A stretch of 64,000 nt of DNA from Candidatus Thorarchaeota archaeon (GCA_011365025.1 RDOF01000009.1:25386-89385), one strand, 5' to 3'. Counted from the stretch's first letter, positions 15,293-22,596 are shown. Program-made: numbers and translations. The notes: generated by a model from the sequence alone, not told the origin.

Positions 15293-16108
15293 ATGCAAAC
15301 TGCACTTGCCAATGGCGATCTAAAAGAGGCGCGAATTATCCAACGAAGTATTCAGAGGACGGTTCGCATCTTTGTTAATCGAGGCGGCGGGATGGCGGTG
15401 AAGGTCGCCCTGAATATGATGGGGATTCCTGTAGGAAAAGCCAGGCCCCCATTATTGGAAGGCGATTCCCTACGCTATGAGGATATCGACGAGCTTCGAA
15501 CGTGCCTTGAAGACTTGCAGCTGATTCCTCGAGGACCAGTCACATTCAAGACCGGGAAGCGAAGCTTAGTCGCGGAGGCATATCCAAAGGCGAAGGGTTT
15601 GGTTCCGGATGTTATTGAGGGCCTTTCACTGCTTCATGGTGAGGCTCTCTGCGGCGAAGGGCAGGAAATCGCTCACGTCGATCTAACAATGGGACTGCGC
15701 GGTGGTCCAATGGATGCTGCGGTGGACAGCGCTGGAAAAATGATTGAAGGATTCCATTCTTCTAGTATTATCAAAGAGCTCAAACCAATCACTGTGTTTG
15801 CTCCAACTGTCACCGTGACAAATGAACACCATAAGAAGATGGTCTATGAAACAACACAGAAAGCTGTGGAGGATGCCATAAGGCGCACAATAACTGATGG
15901 CATTATTCCTGAGGAATTAGTCCCTGATCTGGTAATTGCCGTTAATGCTTTTGTTCATCCAAGTGCGGCCAATCCGAAGCGCGTTCACATAAACAACTTC
16001 AGAGCGGTTCGCTTTGCAATTCGACGGGCAATTGAAGGCAGACAGACAATAGATGAGATTGTTGCGAGGAAGGATTCAGCAAGACATCCGTTCTCATACA
16101 ATCCATGA
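15293..16108 (+). CDS. Fae-like (formaldehyde-activating enzyme) part of DapA-Fae copy 2
   Basis: In frame with and downstream of the amber codon. Residues 1-80 are the C-terminal helices of the DapA-like aldolase (NRGGGMAVKVALNMMGIP), so this is unlikely to be an independently evolved gene. The rest, from about residue 115, is a full Fae-like domain. In characterised Fae this enzyme condenses formaldehyde with tetrahydromethanopterin. Here the catalytic His is kept (AHVDLTMG), as are IIPEE, AFVHPSA and the C-terminal RKDSARHPF block. It thus keeps features that copy 1 has lost. The ATG at 15293 has no clear ribosome site, so separate translation is doubtful. If the amber is an artefact, the intact protein is 492 aa. 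Confidence 0.8.
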   Translation: MQTALANGDLKEARIIQRSIQRTVRIFVNRGGGMAVKVALNMMGIPVGKARPPLLEGDSLRYEDIDELRTCLEDLQLIPRGPVTFKTGKRSLVAEAYPKAKGLVPDVIEGLSLLHGEALCGEGQEIAHVDLTMGLRGGPMDAAVDSAGKMIEGFHSSSIIKELKPITVFAPTVTVTNEHHKKMVYETTQKAVEDAIRRTITDGIIPEELVPDLVIAVNAFVHPSAANPKRVHINNFRAVRFAIRRAIEGRQTIDEIVARKDSARHPFSYNP

Positions 16109-16290
16109 GCTCGCGTCCTTCCCAATGCCCCAAGAATCGCATTTGGCCGAAAGTTAAGTACGTAATGTCGAGGAAGTGCTTCTTTCGAGTTCCCACTCAG
16201 GGTGCACTTCTTTCTTCCGGGGCCTCTCCTCAATTTGCCTCTTAGCTCCATTCTAATGCATCCTACAGGAATTTTCTGTACGCTCTTCGG

Positions 16291-16299
16291 TTATATACT
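16291..16299 (+). promoter_or_regulatory. Putative TATA box in the 16.1-16.8 kb intergenic stretch
   Basis: TTATATACT is a strong archaeal TATA-like element in a 682-bp interval with little coding content. Initiation about 25 bases downstream would fall near 16320, before the small frame that starts at 16384. Confidence 0.4.
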
Positions 16300-16383
16300 G
16301 GGAAAGGAATGATAGTCACAAGTCTTGCATCCCTATCAGGCTGCTGCGCCACCACATTACAGCATCCGTCGGAGTTACTAGCG

Positions 16384-16569
16384 ATGGCTGAGACCTGTAT
16401 CATCAAAATCAGAGATATTCCCTCACCGGATCTTCGGAAGCAGGTGAAGGTATTTCTTCAAGGGGAAGAAGTTTCTGTGGAGGATGAATCGGGACGAAAA
16501 TTCGGGGTCACAATTCAGAAAAACAAGCTGCTCTTTCGACCTGATGACGGGGACATGAATTCGTCTTAG
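16384..16569 (+). CDS. Small hypothetical protein (61 aa), uncertain
   Basis: A short frame with plausible protein texture: alternating strand-like segments (TCIIKIRDIP, KQVKVFLQGEEVSVED, RKFGVTIQKNKLLFRP), as in a small beta-barrel. It begins at ATG 16384, about 65 bases after the start site predicted from the TATA box at 16291. No clear Shine-Dalgarno motif precedes it. The frame is open further upstream to ATG 16309, but that start lies before the predicted transcription start. The remaining bases of the interval (16109-16290 and 16570-16790) show no gene; 16570-16790 is GC-rich with a short ACCGG/CCGGT inverted repeat that could belong to an unrecognised RNA. Confidence 0.45.
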   Translation: MAETCIIKIRDIPSPDLRKQVKVFLQGEEVSVEDESGRKFGVTIQKNKLLFRPDDGDMNSS

Positions 16570-16790
16570 GGACCTTTGGGAATCATCGAGCCGCAGTTGC
16601 TTGATGCTATGGGTCTCAGCCTTCAAACAAATCGATTTTTCACCGGCAGAGGTGGCAGGTCTCAGCTGCTCACCGGTTCGTCATAGCCATAGCTCGGACA
16701 GGGGTAACCGCCTCATCGACTCTGCCATGGAGTTACTAGTACCATAGCCTTATGAAACTGTTCTCCCACTGAACTGATATCATTTGTTTC

Positions 16791-17936
16791 ATGGCTGGAT
16801 TTACAATGACAAACCAGAAACGGCTGCTGGCACTGCTCCGGGATTTGGTTGCCACTAATTCTGAGAACCCTCCGGGAAAAGAAGAGGAAGTCGCCAAGGT
16901 GCTAAGATGTCATATGGAGGACCATGGCATTGCGTGCAAATCCGTTGGTCCAAAGGAACGACCCAATCTAATCTTCTATTCACAAGAAGATGAAACTGGT
17001 TCCTTGGTAATGCATGGCCATATGGATACAGTTCCCGTGGGTCCCGTAGAAGCATGGGATTACGATCCTTTCGGAGCTGAGTTGGTTGATGGCTTGATCT
17101 ATGGACGAGGGGTCTGTGATATGAAAGGTCCGCTTTCTGCCCTTGCAGAGGCATTGATTCTATATACCGATTCCGGAGGAAAAGAACCATTATTGTTTCT
17201 GGCTACGTCTGATGAGGAGAGCGGTTGCTCTGGAGCTGAAGAGATTGTGCAGAGTCAATTGCTCAGGAGTGTTTCCTTTGGCGTTTGCGCGGAGCCTACC
17301 GATCTCAATATCCTAGTGGGTGAGAAGGGAATGTTTTGGTCTCGGATAGTCGCAACAGGAAAATCGGCTCACGGTTCAAGACCACAGGAAGGGGTGAATG
17401 CAATTCAGTTGTGCATAGAAGGCCTTTCAGTCCTTCTAGCCTCCGAGTATCCCTTTGAGCCTGATGAGCTGATGGGCTCTCCCACCCTTAATGTTGGCCT
17501 TGCAAAAGGAGGAGTTAAGATCAATGTTGTGCCCGATCATTGTGAAATCCATCTTGACATGAGGACCGTGAAAGGGCAAACACCTGAGAGTGTACTTGAG
17601 GAAATGAACTCGCGTCTGGAGAGCGCTGGCCTCGCTTCTCGGGTTAAGGTGGAATATATACACGGAAAGCCTGCGGTGTTAACTCCTGTCGATTCAAGAA
17701 TAGTGAAGGTTGGCTGTGAAGTTGTAGAGCAAATTACCGGGATTCGACCAACCCTTGGAGCTGCTACATATGGAACTGATTGTTCTGTGCTGCAGCCAAA
17801 AGGAGGGATTACTAACATAGTCTGCGGTCCAGGGTCAATAGAACAGGCGCATCAACCCAACGAGTTCATCAGAATGAACCAGCTGCTGCAATCTGTGGAT
17901 GTCTATCTTGGTATTGCGAACAAGATCGCCTTCTGA
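16791..17936 (+). CDS. M20-family metallopeptidase (ArgE/DapE/CPG2 type)
   Basis: A dinuclear-zinc amidohydrolase of peptidase family M20 (381 aa, normal length), cytoplasmic. The metal and catalytic motifs are clear: HGHMDTVP (first His and Asp), YGRGVCDMKG (bridging Asp), TSDEESG (catalytic Glu then metal Glu), CAEPTD, and a late His in IEQAHQPNEF. The lid domain has GKSAHGSRPQEGVNA. The substrate could be N-acetyl-ornithine, succinyl-diaminopimelate, acetyl-lysine or a dipeptide; sequence alone does not separate these. The start at 16791 is not backed by a strong ribosome site; ATG 16806 is an alternative. Confidence 0.88.
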   Translation: MAGFTMTNQKRLLALLRDLVATNSENPPGKEEEVAKVLRCHMEDHGIACKSVGPKERPNLIFYSQEDETGSLVMHGHMDTVPVGPVEAWDYDPFGAELVDGLIYGRGVCDMKGPLSALAEALILYTDSGGKEPLLFLATSDEESGCSGAEEIVQSQLLRSVSFGVCAEPTDLNILVGEKGMFWSRIVATGKSAHGSRPQEGVNAIQLCIEGLSVLLASEYPFEPDELMGSPTLNVGLAKGGVKINVVPDHCEIHLDMRTVKGQTPESVLEEMNSRLESAGLASRVKVEYIHGKPAVLTPVDSRIVKVGCEVVEQITGIRPTLGAATYGTDCSVLQPKGGITNIVCGPGSIEQAHQPNEFIRMNQLLQSVDVYLGIANKIAF

Positions 17937-18070
17937 GGCTGGAACCCTTACTGGTATTACCTTGCCTTCATTTCTTGGAACCGAACTGCATACCCAATTT
18001 AAGAGAAACCTTAAAGTTCACGTTTGAGCAACTTGCCAATATCTCGTTCCGAAGCGGTGGGACACTGTCT

Positions 18071-18595
18071 ATGCAATTTGAAAATTTTCTTGATACGATC
18101 ATTTCGTTATTGAATGACCAGACAGTTCAGCTGATTATTCTCTTGGTTGTAATTGTCGTCATCATTGGTTTGGCAGCCCGACGAAGGGGTGGGACAAAGC
18201 AGCCCCAGGTTGTTAAGAGTATGACTAAGATGCTGTCGGATATTGAACGAGACCGCGCATTTGAGCTCGCTGGGGTCCCCACAAGGCAGTCCACAATTTC
18301 CTCGCTTTTCGAGGAGAAGATGATTTCCATGGGGATGAAACCTTCTACCGAGTCTGGCTACATCCCGGTTTCCTACACTCCACTAGCCCGTTTCCTGGCT
18401 GAGAGAGGAGTTCCTGATGACATCGTTTCAGCAATTCTTGCCGGCTTGAAGGAGGAGGATAGCGAAGAAGAAGTTCGCGAGATTATTGAAGCTGCAGCCA
18501 CCACTACTGCTATTGATCTTACTCCCGAAGAGATAGAGAAGGCACAGCAGCTCGCAGTTGAGGAATGGACCCGTGTGAAAAGAGCGGGTGACTAG
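18071..18595 (+). CDS. Single-pass membrane-anchored small protein
   Basis: A 174-aa protein with one N-terminal membrane segment (LIILLVVIVVIIGLAA, about residues 20-36) followed by RRRGG, so the C-terminal 135 residues should lie in the cytoplasm by the positive-inside rule. The tail is helical and acidic, with ARFLAERGVPDDIVSAIL near residue 97 and LTPEEIEKAQQLAVEEW near 150. The first of these resembles the end of the two giant surface proteins (ERGVPPHEIDTIL). ATG 18071 has GGTGGG nine bases upstream; a TTG at 17975 is less likely. It lies 12 bp before alaX on the same strand and is probably co-transcribed. No family recognised. Confidence 0.75.
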   Translation: MQFENFLDTIISLLNDQTVQLIILLVVIVVIIGLAARRRGGTKQPQVVKSMTKMLSDIERDRAFELAGVPTRQSTISSLFEEKMISMGMKPSTESGYIPVSYTPLARFLAERGVPDDIVSAILAGLKEEDSEEEVREIIEAAATTTAIDLTPEEIEKAQQLAVEEWTRVKRAGD

Positions 18596-18607
18596 AGGGA
18601 TTCCCTA

Positions 18608-19336
18608 ATGACAGAGCTTCTTCACATGCATGACAATTATCTGCGACAATTCGAAGCTTCTGTCACGAGAATTGGGAACGACTTCGTGGTTCTTAGCCAA
18701 ACAGCCTTCTATCCCCTTGGTGGTGGTCAGGCTAGTGACAAAGGAACCCTTTCCGTTGGGCCTACCAGCATCACTATTCACGAAGTTAGGAAGGAAGAAG
18801 GAGAAATTCGCCATTTCACGGAGGATGCAATCCCTTTCCAAATGGCAGACGAAATCAAGGGTGAGATTGACTGGGAATTCAGGTACGAATGCATGCGTTT
18901 CCACACATGTCAGCATGTTTTGTCGAGATATCTTCAGCTAAACCATGGCGTAGAAACTGTTGGCAACATGATTACTCCCACGACGAGTAGAGCAGATTAC
19001 TCGCCACTTGAGTCCTTTGATGAGGAGATGAAACGCGAGGTGGAGGTTGGAGTGAATGCTATTCTGCAGCAGAACCTTCCCGTGACGATTGAATTCATGG
19101 AGCGCAACAAAGCAATTGCTTTTCTTCAAAACCGGGGATACCAGACACGTTATCTCGAAATGGTTCCGAAGAGTGTGACTGAGTTTCGGGTTCTACTCAT
19201 AGGGGACTATGATGCTGCTTCCTGTGCCGGAACTCATGTGCGGAATACAGGTGAGATAGGGATGATACGAATTGGCAAGTCAAAGAATGTGGGTGCTGGT
19301 AAAAGGAGAATTTACTTTACACTGGATAATCAGTGA
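18608..19336 (+). CDS. alaX: Alanyl-tRNA editing protein AlaX
   Basis: A free-standing editing factor that hydrolyses mischarged Ser- or Gly-tRNA(Ala), homologous to the editing domain of AlaRS. At 242 aa it is the medium AlaX type. The N-terminal beta-barrel has QTAFYPLGGGQASDKG. The zinc/editing site is present: HTCQH near residue 98 (HxxxH) and CAGTH near 201 (CxxxH). The C-terminus has NTGEIGMIRIGKSKNVG followed by the basic GAGKRRIYF. ATG 18608 follows an AGAGGG ribosome site, 12 bp after the membrane protein gene. Confidence 0.92.
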   Translation: MTELLHMHDNYLRQFEASVTRIGNDFVVLSQTAFYPLGGGQASDKGTLSVGPTSITIHEVRKEEGEIRHFTEDAIPFQMADEIKGEIDWEFRYECMRFHTCQHVLSRYLQLNHGVETVGNMITPTTSRADYSPLESFDEEMKREVEVGVNAILQQNLPVTIEFMERNKAIAFLQNRGYQTRYLEMVPKSVTEFRVLLIGDYDAASCAGTHVRNTGEIGMIRIGKSKNVGAGKRRIYFTLDNQ

Positions 19337-19399
19337 TACAACTGCTCTCCTACCAACAGTTTTAATGCTAGATGTTCGTTAACACGAAGTGTGTCCACA

Positions 19400-20527
19400 A
19401 TGAAGGCTCTTGTGCTTACAGCAGGAATGGGAAAACGTCTGAGGCCAATCACATCACGTAGATCCAAAGCTATGCTGATGATAGCGGGGCGACCTGTCCT
19501 CCAGTACATTATTGATAGTCTGAAAGAGAACAACATTCGCGACATTGTAATGGTTGTTGGTCATGGGCGAGAAGAACTCATAGAATATTTTCAGATGGGC
19601 GGAGATCAAGGCGTACGAATTCGGTATGTCATTCAGCACGAGCAAAAGGGTGTTGAACACGCTATTCTTTCGGCAAGTGATGAACTAGATGGCGAAGATG
19701 TATTCCTACTGGTGAATGGCGATGTATTGGTTGAACCAGAGATGGTTGAACGAACCCTTTCTAACCATGAATCTATGAAGACCGACATCTCCATGCTGGT
19801 CACGCTTGTTTCCAACCCAGAGCAATTCGGTACCGTTAAGATTGGCAGAAATGGCATAGTTGAGAAACTGGTTGAAAAGGGTGGACCGGAAAGATATGTG
19901 AGCAACTATGCTGTAGCAGGTGTTTCCGTCTTCAAATCGGATACCCTTCCACTCCTGATTAAAGAGGAGACAATGGAAAACACTGTTGAGAAGATGATTG
20001 CTGACGGACGAACTGTGACTGCTGCGGTGTGGGAAAAGGAGTGGGCTGAGTTTACGTGGCCTTGGGATGTCTTGAAAGCAAACAAAATCGTTATGGATAG
20101 AGAATTGCGAGGTAAGGGCAGCTTTATTGCTGAATCGGCTGAAATTCACAAGAACGTAGTTTTGGAAGGGGCTGTGTATATCGATGAAGGCTCGGTAATC
20201 AGACCCGGAACAACAATTCGAGGTCCAGTCTATATTGGCAAGAATGTATACGTTGGCAATAATTCACTGATTCGAGACTACAGCAGCCTTTGTGAGGGCG
20301 TTCACATTGGTTACGCCGTTGAGATGAGAAATACAATGGTATTTGATAATGTAAATGTGGGCAGAATGACCTACGTTGCTGATTCAATTGTTGGGGCAAA
20401 CTCATGTATAGAAGCTGGAGCGCAGATGTGGAACTGGCGACCGGGTGAGAAGAATCTATTCCTGAAGTTCGAAGATGAGAATGTTCAGATACCACTGGAG
20501 CTATTGTGGGTGACCGCGTTGTCATAG
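19400..20527 (+). CDS. GlmU-like sugar-phosphate nucleotidyltransferase, frameshifted C-terminus
   Basis: A bifunctional-type sugar-1-phosphate nucleotidyltransferase. The N-terminal Rossmann-like domain (residues 1-225) has the signature LTAGMGKRLRPITSRRSKAM, the GMGKR loop for the nucleotide and VNGDVLV with the metal Asp. The C-terminal left-handed beta-helix has hexapeptide repeats (IRPGTTIRGPVYIGKNVYVG). Archaeal homologues make UDP-GlcNAc or dTDP-sugars for glycans. In this frame the protein ends in LELLWVTALS, not in the expected last helix coils. The missing coils continue in the -1 frame to 20685; with one base restored before about 20500 the protein would be 428 aa. ATG 19400 matches the usual MKALVLTAG start; a GTG at 19391 adds three residues. 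Confidence 0.88.
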   Translation: MKALVLTAGMGKRLRPITSRRSKAMLMIAGRPVLQYIIDSLKENNIRDIVMVVGHGREELIEYFQMGGDQGVRIRYVIQHEQKGVEHAILSASDELDGEDVFLLVNGDVLVEPEMVERTLSNHESMKTDISMLVTLVSNPEQFGTVKIGRNGIVEKLVEKGGPERYVSNYAVAGVSVFKSDTLPLLIKEETMENTVEKMIADGRTVTAAVWEKEWAEFTWPWDVLKANKIVMDRELRGKGSFIAESAEIHKNVVLEGAVYIDEGSVIRPGTTIRGPVYIGKNVYVGNNSLIRDYSSLCEGVHIGYAVEMRNTMVFDNVNVGRMTYVADSIVGANSCIEAGAQMWNWRPGEKNLFLKFEDENVQIPLELLWVTALS

Positions 20528-20685
20528 GAGTCAATGCATCGGTATTTCCAGGTACAAGGATTGGGGAAGGGAGCATAATCCAACCTGGTTGTGTTATCGA
20601 CCAGGATATTCCTCCCGATAGCGACGTTTCAATTAAACAGAAGCTGTTGATAACCAAACGCAAAGGGGAGTCTGACTGCAGGTAG
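20500..20685 (+). pseudogene. Out-of-frame C-terminal beta-helix coils of the GlmU-like gene
   Basis: Directly after the nucleotidyltransferase frame, the -1 frame reads AIVGDRVVIGVNASVFPG, then TRIGEGSIIQPGCVI, then DIPPDS. These are the standard closing hexapeptide coils of a left-handed beta-helix, followed by a basic tail ending ITKRKGESDCR. This frame has no start of its own and completes the truncated upstream protein, so one base has been lost near 20498-20502. The truncated enzyme would keep its catalytic nucleotidyltransferase domain but may trimerise poorly. It could be a sequence error or a real mutation. Confidence 0.75.
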
Positions 20686-20747
20686 AATGTGATTTGGTTC
20701 AATATGGCAGCGCTTTCACATATCAAATTCTCGTCATAAATGGTCAT

Positions 20748-20756
20748 CTTTAAAAG
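20748..20756 (+). promoter_or_regulatory. TATA box of the eS25-like gene
   Basis: CTTTAAAAG is a near-ideal archaeal TATA element. Initiation 25-30 bases downstream (about 20775-20780) would precede the GGAG ribosome site at 20797-20800. This supports a translation start shortly after 20800, not at the TTG at 20856. Confidence 0.55.
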
Positions 20757-20810
20757 TCAAACCCTAGACCTTCGCTTGACTCCACATCTGAAAAAAGGAG
20801 AGTAATTACC

Positions 20811-21806
20811 ATCAGTCGCAAGAAATGGGGCAAATCAGCAGTCAAGACTGAGAAGTTGATCAGAGATGCAATACTCAGGCCTGAAGTTGAGTCTGACATA
20901 GAGGACTACTTGAAGAAGTCAAGGTCCGTCACAAGCTATGAACTGGCAAATCGGTTTGGTATTAGGATGAGCGTAGCCCGTCAAATACTCCGAAAGAAGG
21001 AATCCGCGGGCCTTTTGGTTCCCTACGTGAAAGACGGCGGATTCGAAGCGTATACCTCTCCAAGTGAGCTCGGCCGGAAGGAAACGGAGCGCCCCGTATT
21101 GATAGCAGATGTGTTGGAAGAGATCTCCTCCTCTGTTCCCAAGGAAAGCCTATTCACCGATGAGATGGATGCTGCGCTTGAGGCGGCTGCGCGCATGGAC
21201 GCGGTTGTTAAACCTGGCCGACTTGCTAGACAGCGAAGAGAAGCAGGCGTGAAGAAGGAACAGAAGAAGGAACGGCGTCCTGAAGTAGTTGTTCAACCTC
21301 TTGATGAGGAGGAAGAATCCATTGAGCCTGAGGATGAAATGATTGATGGTGAGCCAGCTCCGAGAAAGAAACCAGCTCTAAAGAAGAAGGTAGAAGAGAA
21401 GCCAAGGAAAGAACTCGCCACGAAGCCTAGCAAGAAGAAAGCTGATGAAAAGGCCAAGAAAGAGTCTGCTAAGAAGGAGTCTGCCAAGAAAGTACCAACG
21501 AAGAAAGATGAAGCGGAATCCAAGAAGACCACCACGAAAGCTAAGGACTCCACAGCTGAAGTGAAGCCAAAGAAGACCGCTGAGAAGAAGGCCGAGAAAA
21601 CGCCCAAGAAGAAGACTACAAAGAAGGCTGAGGAGAAGCCAAAGAAGACCACCACGAAAGCTAAGGACTCCACAGCTGAAGTGAAGCCAAAGAAGACCGC
21701 TGAGAAGAAGGCCGAGGAAACGCCCAAGAAGAAGACTACAAAGAAGGCTGAGGAGAAGCCAAAGAAGGCCACAAAAGCATCTTCGTCCAAGAAAAAAGGT
21801 AGCTAA
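20811..21806 (+). CDS. eS25-like winged-helix protein with long histone-H1-like tail
   Basis: Residues 1-90 resemble the archaeal/eukaryotic small-subunit ribosomal protein eS25: a basic start (SRKKWGKSAVKTEK) and a winged helix (RSVTSYELANRFGIRMSVAR, then ESAGLLVPYV). Typical archaeal eS25 is about 60-110 aa; this chain is about 331. The rest is an acidic linker and then a Lys/Ala/Glu-rich tail (KPKKTAEKKAEKTPKKK), like histone H1 or other nucleic-acid-binding tails. No ATG, GTG or TTG lies in frame between the TATA box and 20856. A GGAG at 20797 points to a non-standard start, ATC 20811 or ATT 20805. The alternative start, TTG 20856, would cut off the conserved basic N-terminus. The family call is moderate. 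Confidence 0.65.
   Translation: MSRKKWGKSAVKTEKLIRDAILRPEVESDIEDYLKKSRSVTSYELANRFGIRMSVARQILRKKESAGLLVPYVKDGGFEAYTSPSELGRKETERPVLIADVLEEISSSVPKESLFTDEMDAALEAAARMDAVVKPGRLARQRREAGVKKEQKKERRPEVVVQPLDEEEESIEPEDEMIDGEPAPRKKPALKKKVEEKPRKELATKPSKKKADEKAKKESAKKESAKKVPTKKDEAESKKTTTKAKDSTAEVKPKKTAEKKAEKTPKKKTTKKAEEKPKKTTTKAKDSTAEVKPKKTAEKKAEETPKKKTTKKAEEKPKKATKASSSKKKGS
21522..21767 (+). repeat. Tandem 120-bp repeat in the Lys-rich tail
   Basis: Two adjacent copies of exactly 120 bp (21522-21641 and 21642-21761), plus seven bases of a third. They differ at a single position (A at 21597, G at 21717, changing KTP to ETP context). The period is 40 codons, so the frame is kept. Such near-identity implies a recent duplication by slippage or recombination inside the gene. 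Confidence 0.9.
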
Positions 21807-22035
21807 GTCCTGCTTCTTGCAGTACCAGTATCAATTCCCAAATTTGGTTTCTAGATACATTCTCTAGTCGAAAGACTAACCAGTCCTACAGCTTCAAACA
21901 CATTGCCTCCAAAAACGCGTTGTTGTATTATCGAGGCAAAAGTAGTGAGCTTGACTGGGCAACTGATTGTATAATAAAGCCCAGTCAGATACCCTTCTAC
22001 TCCTTCTGGAGGAACACAGTTGTAGTCATTCGTTT

Positions 22036-22596
22036 CTACTTCAAAGCTGCAATCTGCCGATCTATGTCCTCAAGCTGTGAATCAAGTTCAGCTTCTTTCG
22101 TCTTATAGTCATCCTCAGGTATATACCCGCGCATGTAGTCGAATCTGAGGTCTGTTAGTGATGCCTTCAGCCTATCTTTCTGCTGAAGCAGGAAATCAAG
22201 TTGGTCACTTCCTTCCTCCACGACCTCCGGAGCTGGAGCTGGTTCCACATCCAAGGTTTCTTCAACTACAGGTTCTGGAGTTGGCTGCGGAGACGGTTCT
22301 GGTTCTTCTGCTTCCTCAACCTCGGGCATCGGAATTGGCTGGGGTGTCGGTTCAGGAGTGGGTGCTGACGGTGCGCTCTTCTGAACTGATTCCATCTGTT
22401 CCATATTCTTTCTTAAGGTATCAATCTGGTTGGCAATCTCCGTGAAGCTTTCGTTGATTGTCTTGTTTATCTCTGTCTTCATCTTGGCGAGATTCTCAGC
22501 CAGCATGTCAGCCAGCTTTTTTGTTTCTGAAACCTTTATTGCGAAGGTCTCAATTTCCTTAAGCTTCCGAGTTAGTTCACTAATATCAAAGGCCAT
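22036..22596 (-). CDS. Coiled-coil protein with Pro/Glu-rich linker, trafficking operon
   Basis: A 186-aa protein with three parts: an N-terminal coiled coil (residues about 5-75, with LTRKLKEIETFAIKVSETKK and INESFTEIANQIDTLRKNM), a disordered Pro/Glu linker (about 78-130, PTPEPTPQPIPMPEVEE), and a C-terminal helical hairpin (LLQQKDRLKASLTDLRFDYM, GYIPEDDYKTKEAELDSQL). That hairpin resembles the short 'G-x-I-x-E-x-x-Y' oligomerisation motifs of many archaeal proteins. The start is clear: AGGTGA six bases before ATG 22596. It follows the GTPase gene by 77 bp on the same strand and is probably in one transcript. It could act as a tether or effector of the GTPase; that is inference from position only. 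Confidence 0.8.
   Translation of the reverse strand: MAFDISELTRKLKEIETFAIKVSETKKLADMLAENLAKMKTEINKTINESFTEIANQIDTLRKNMEQMESVQKSAPSAPTPEPTPQPIPMPEVEEAEEPEPSPQPTPEPVVEETLDVEPAPAPEVVEEGSDQLDFLLQQKDRLKASLTDLRFDYMRGYIPEDDYKTKEAELDSQLEDIDRQIAALK

Noticed and set aside
18071..18595. Signal-peptide-dependent secreted protein
   Set aside because: The hydrophobic stretch is followed by RRRGG and there is no cleavage-site pattern; a retained membrane anchor is more likely.
21293..21790. Minus-strand frame of 165 codons, rich in Phe, Ala, Ser and Val
   Set aside because: It is the antisense of the Lys-rich tail. Its composition follows from that tail and it has no start signal of its own.
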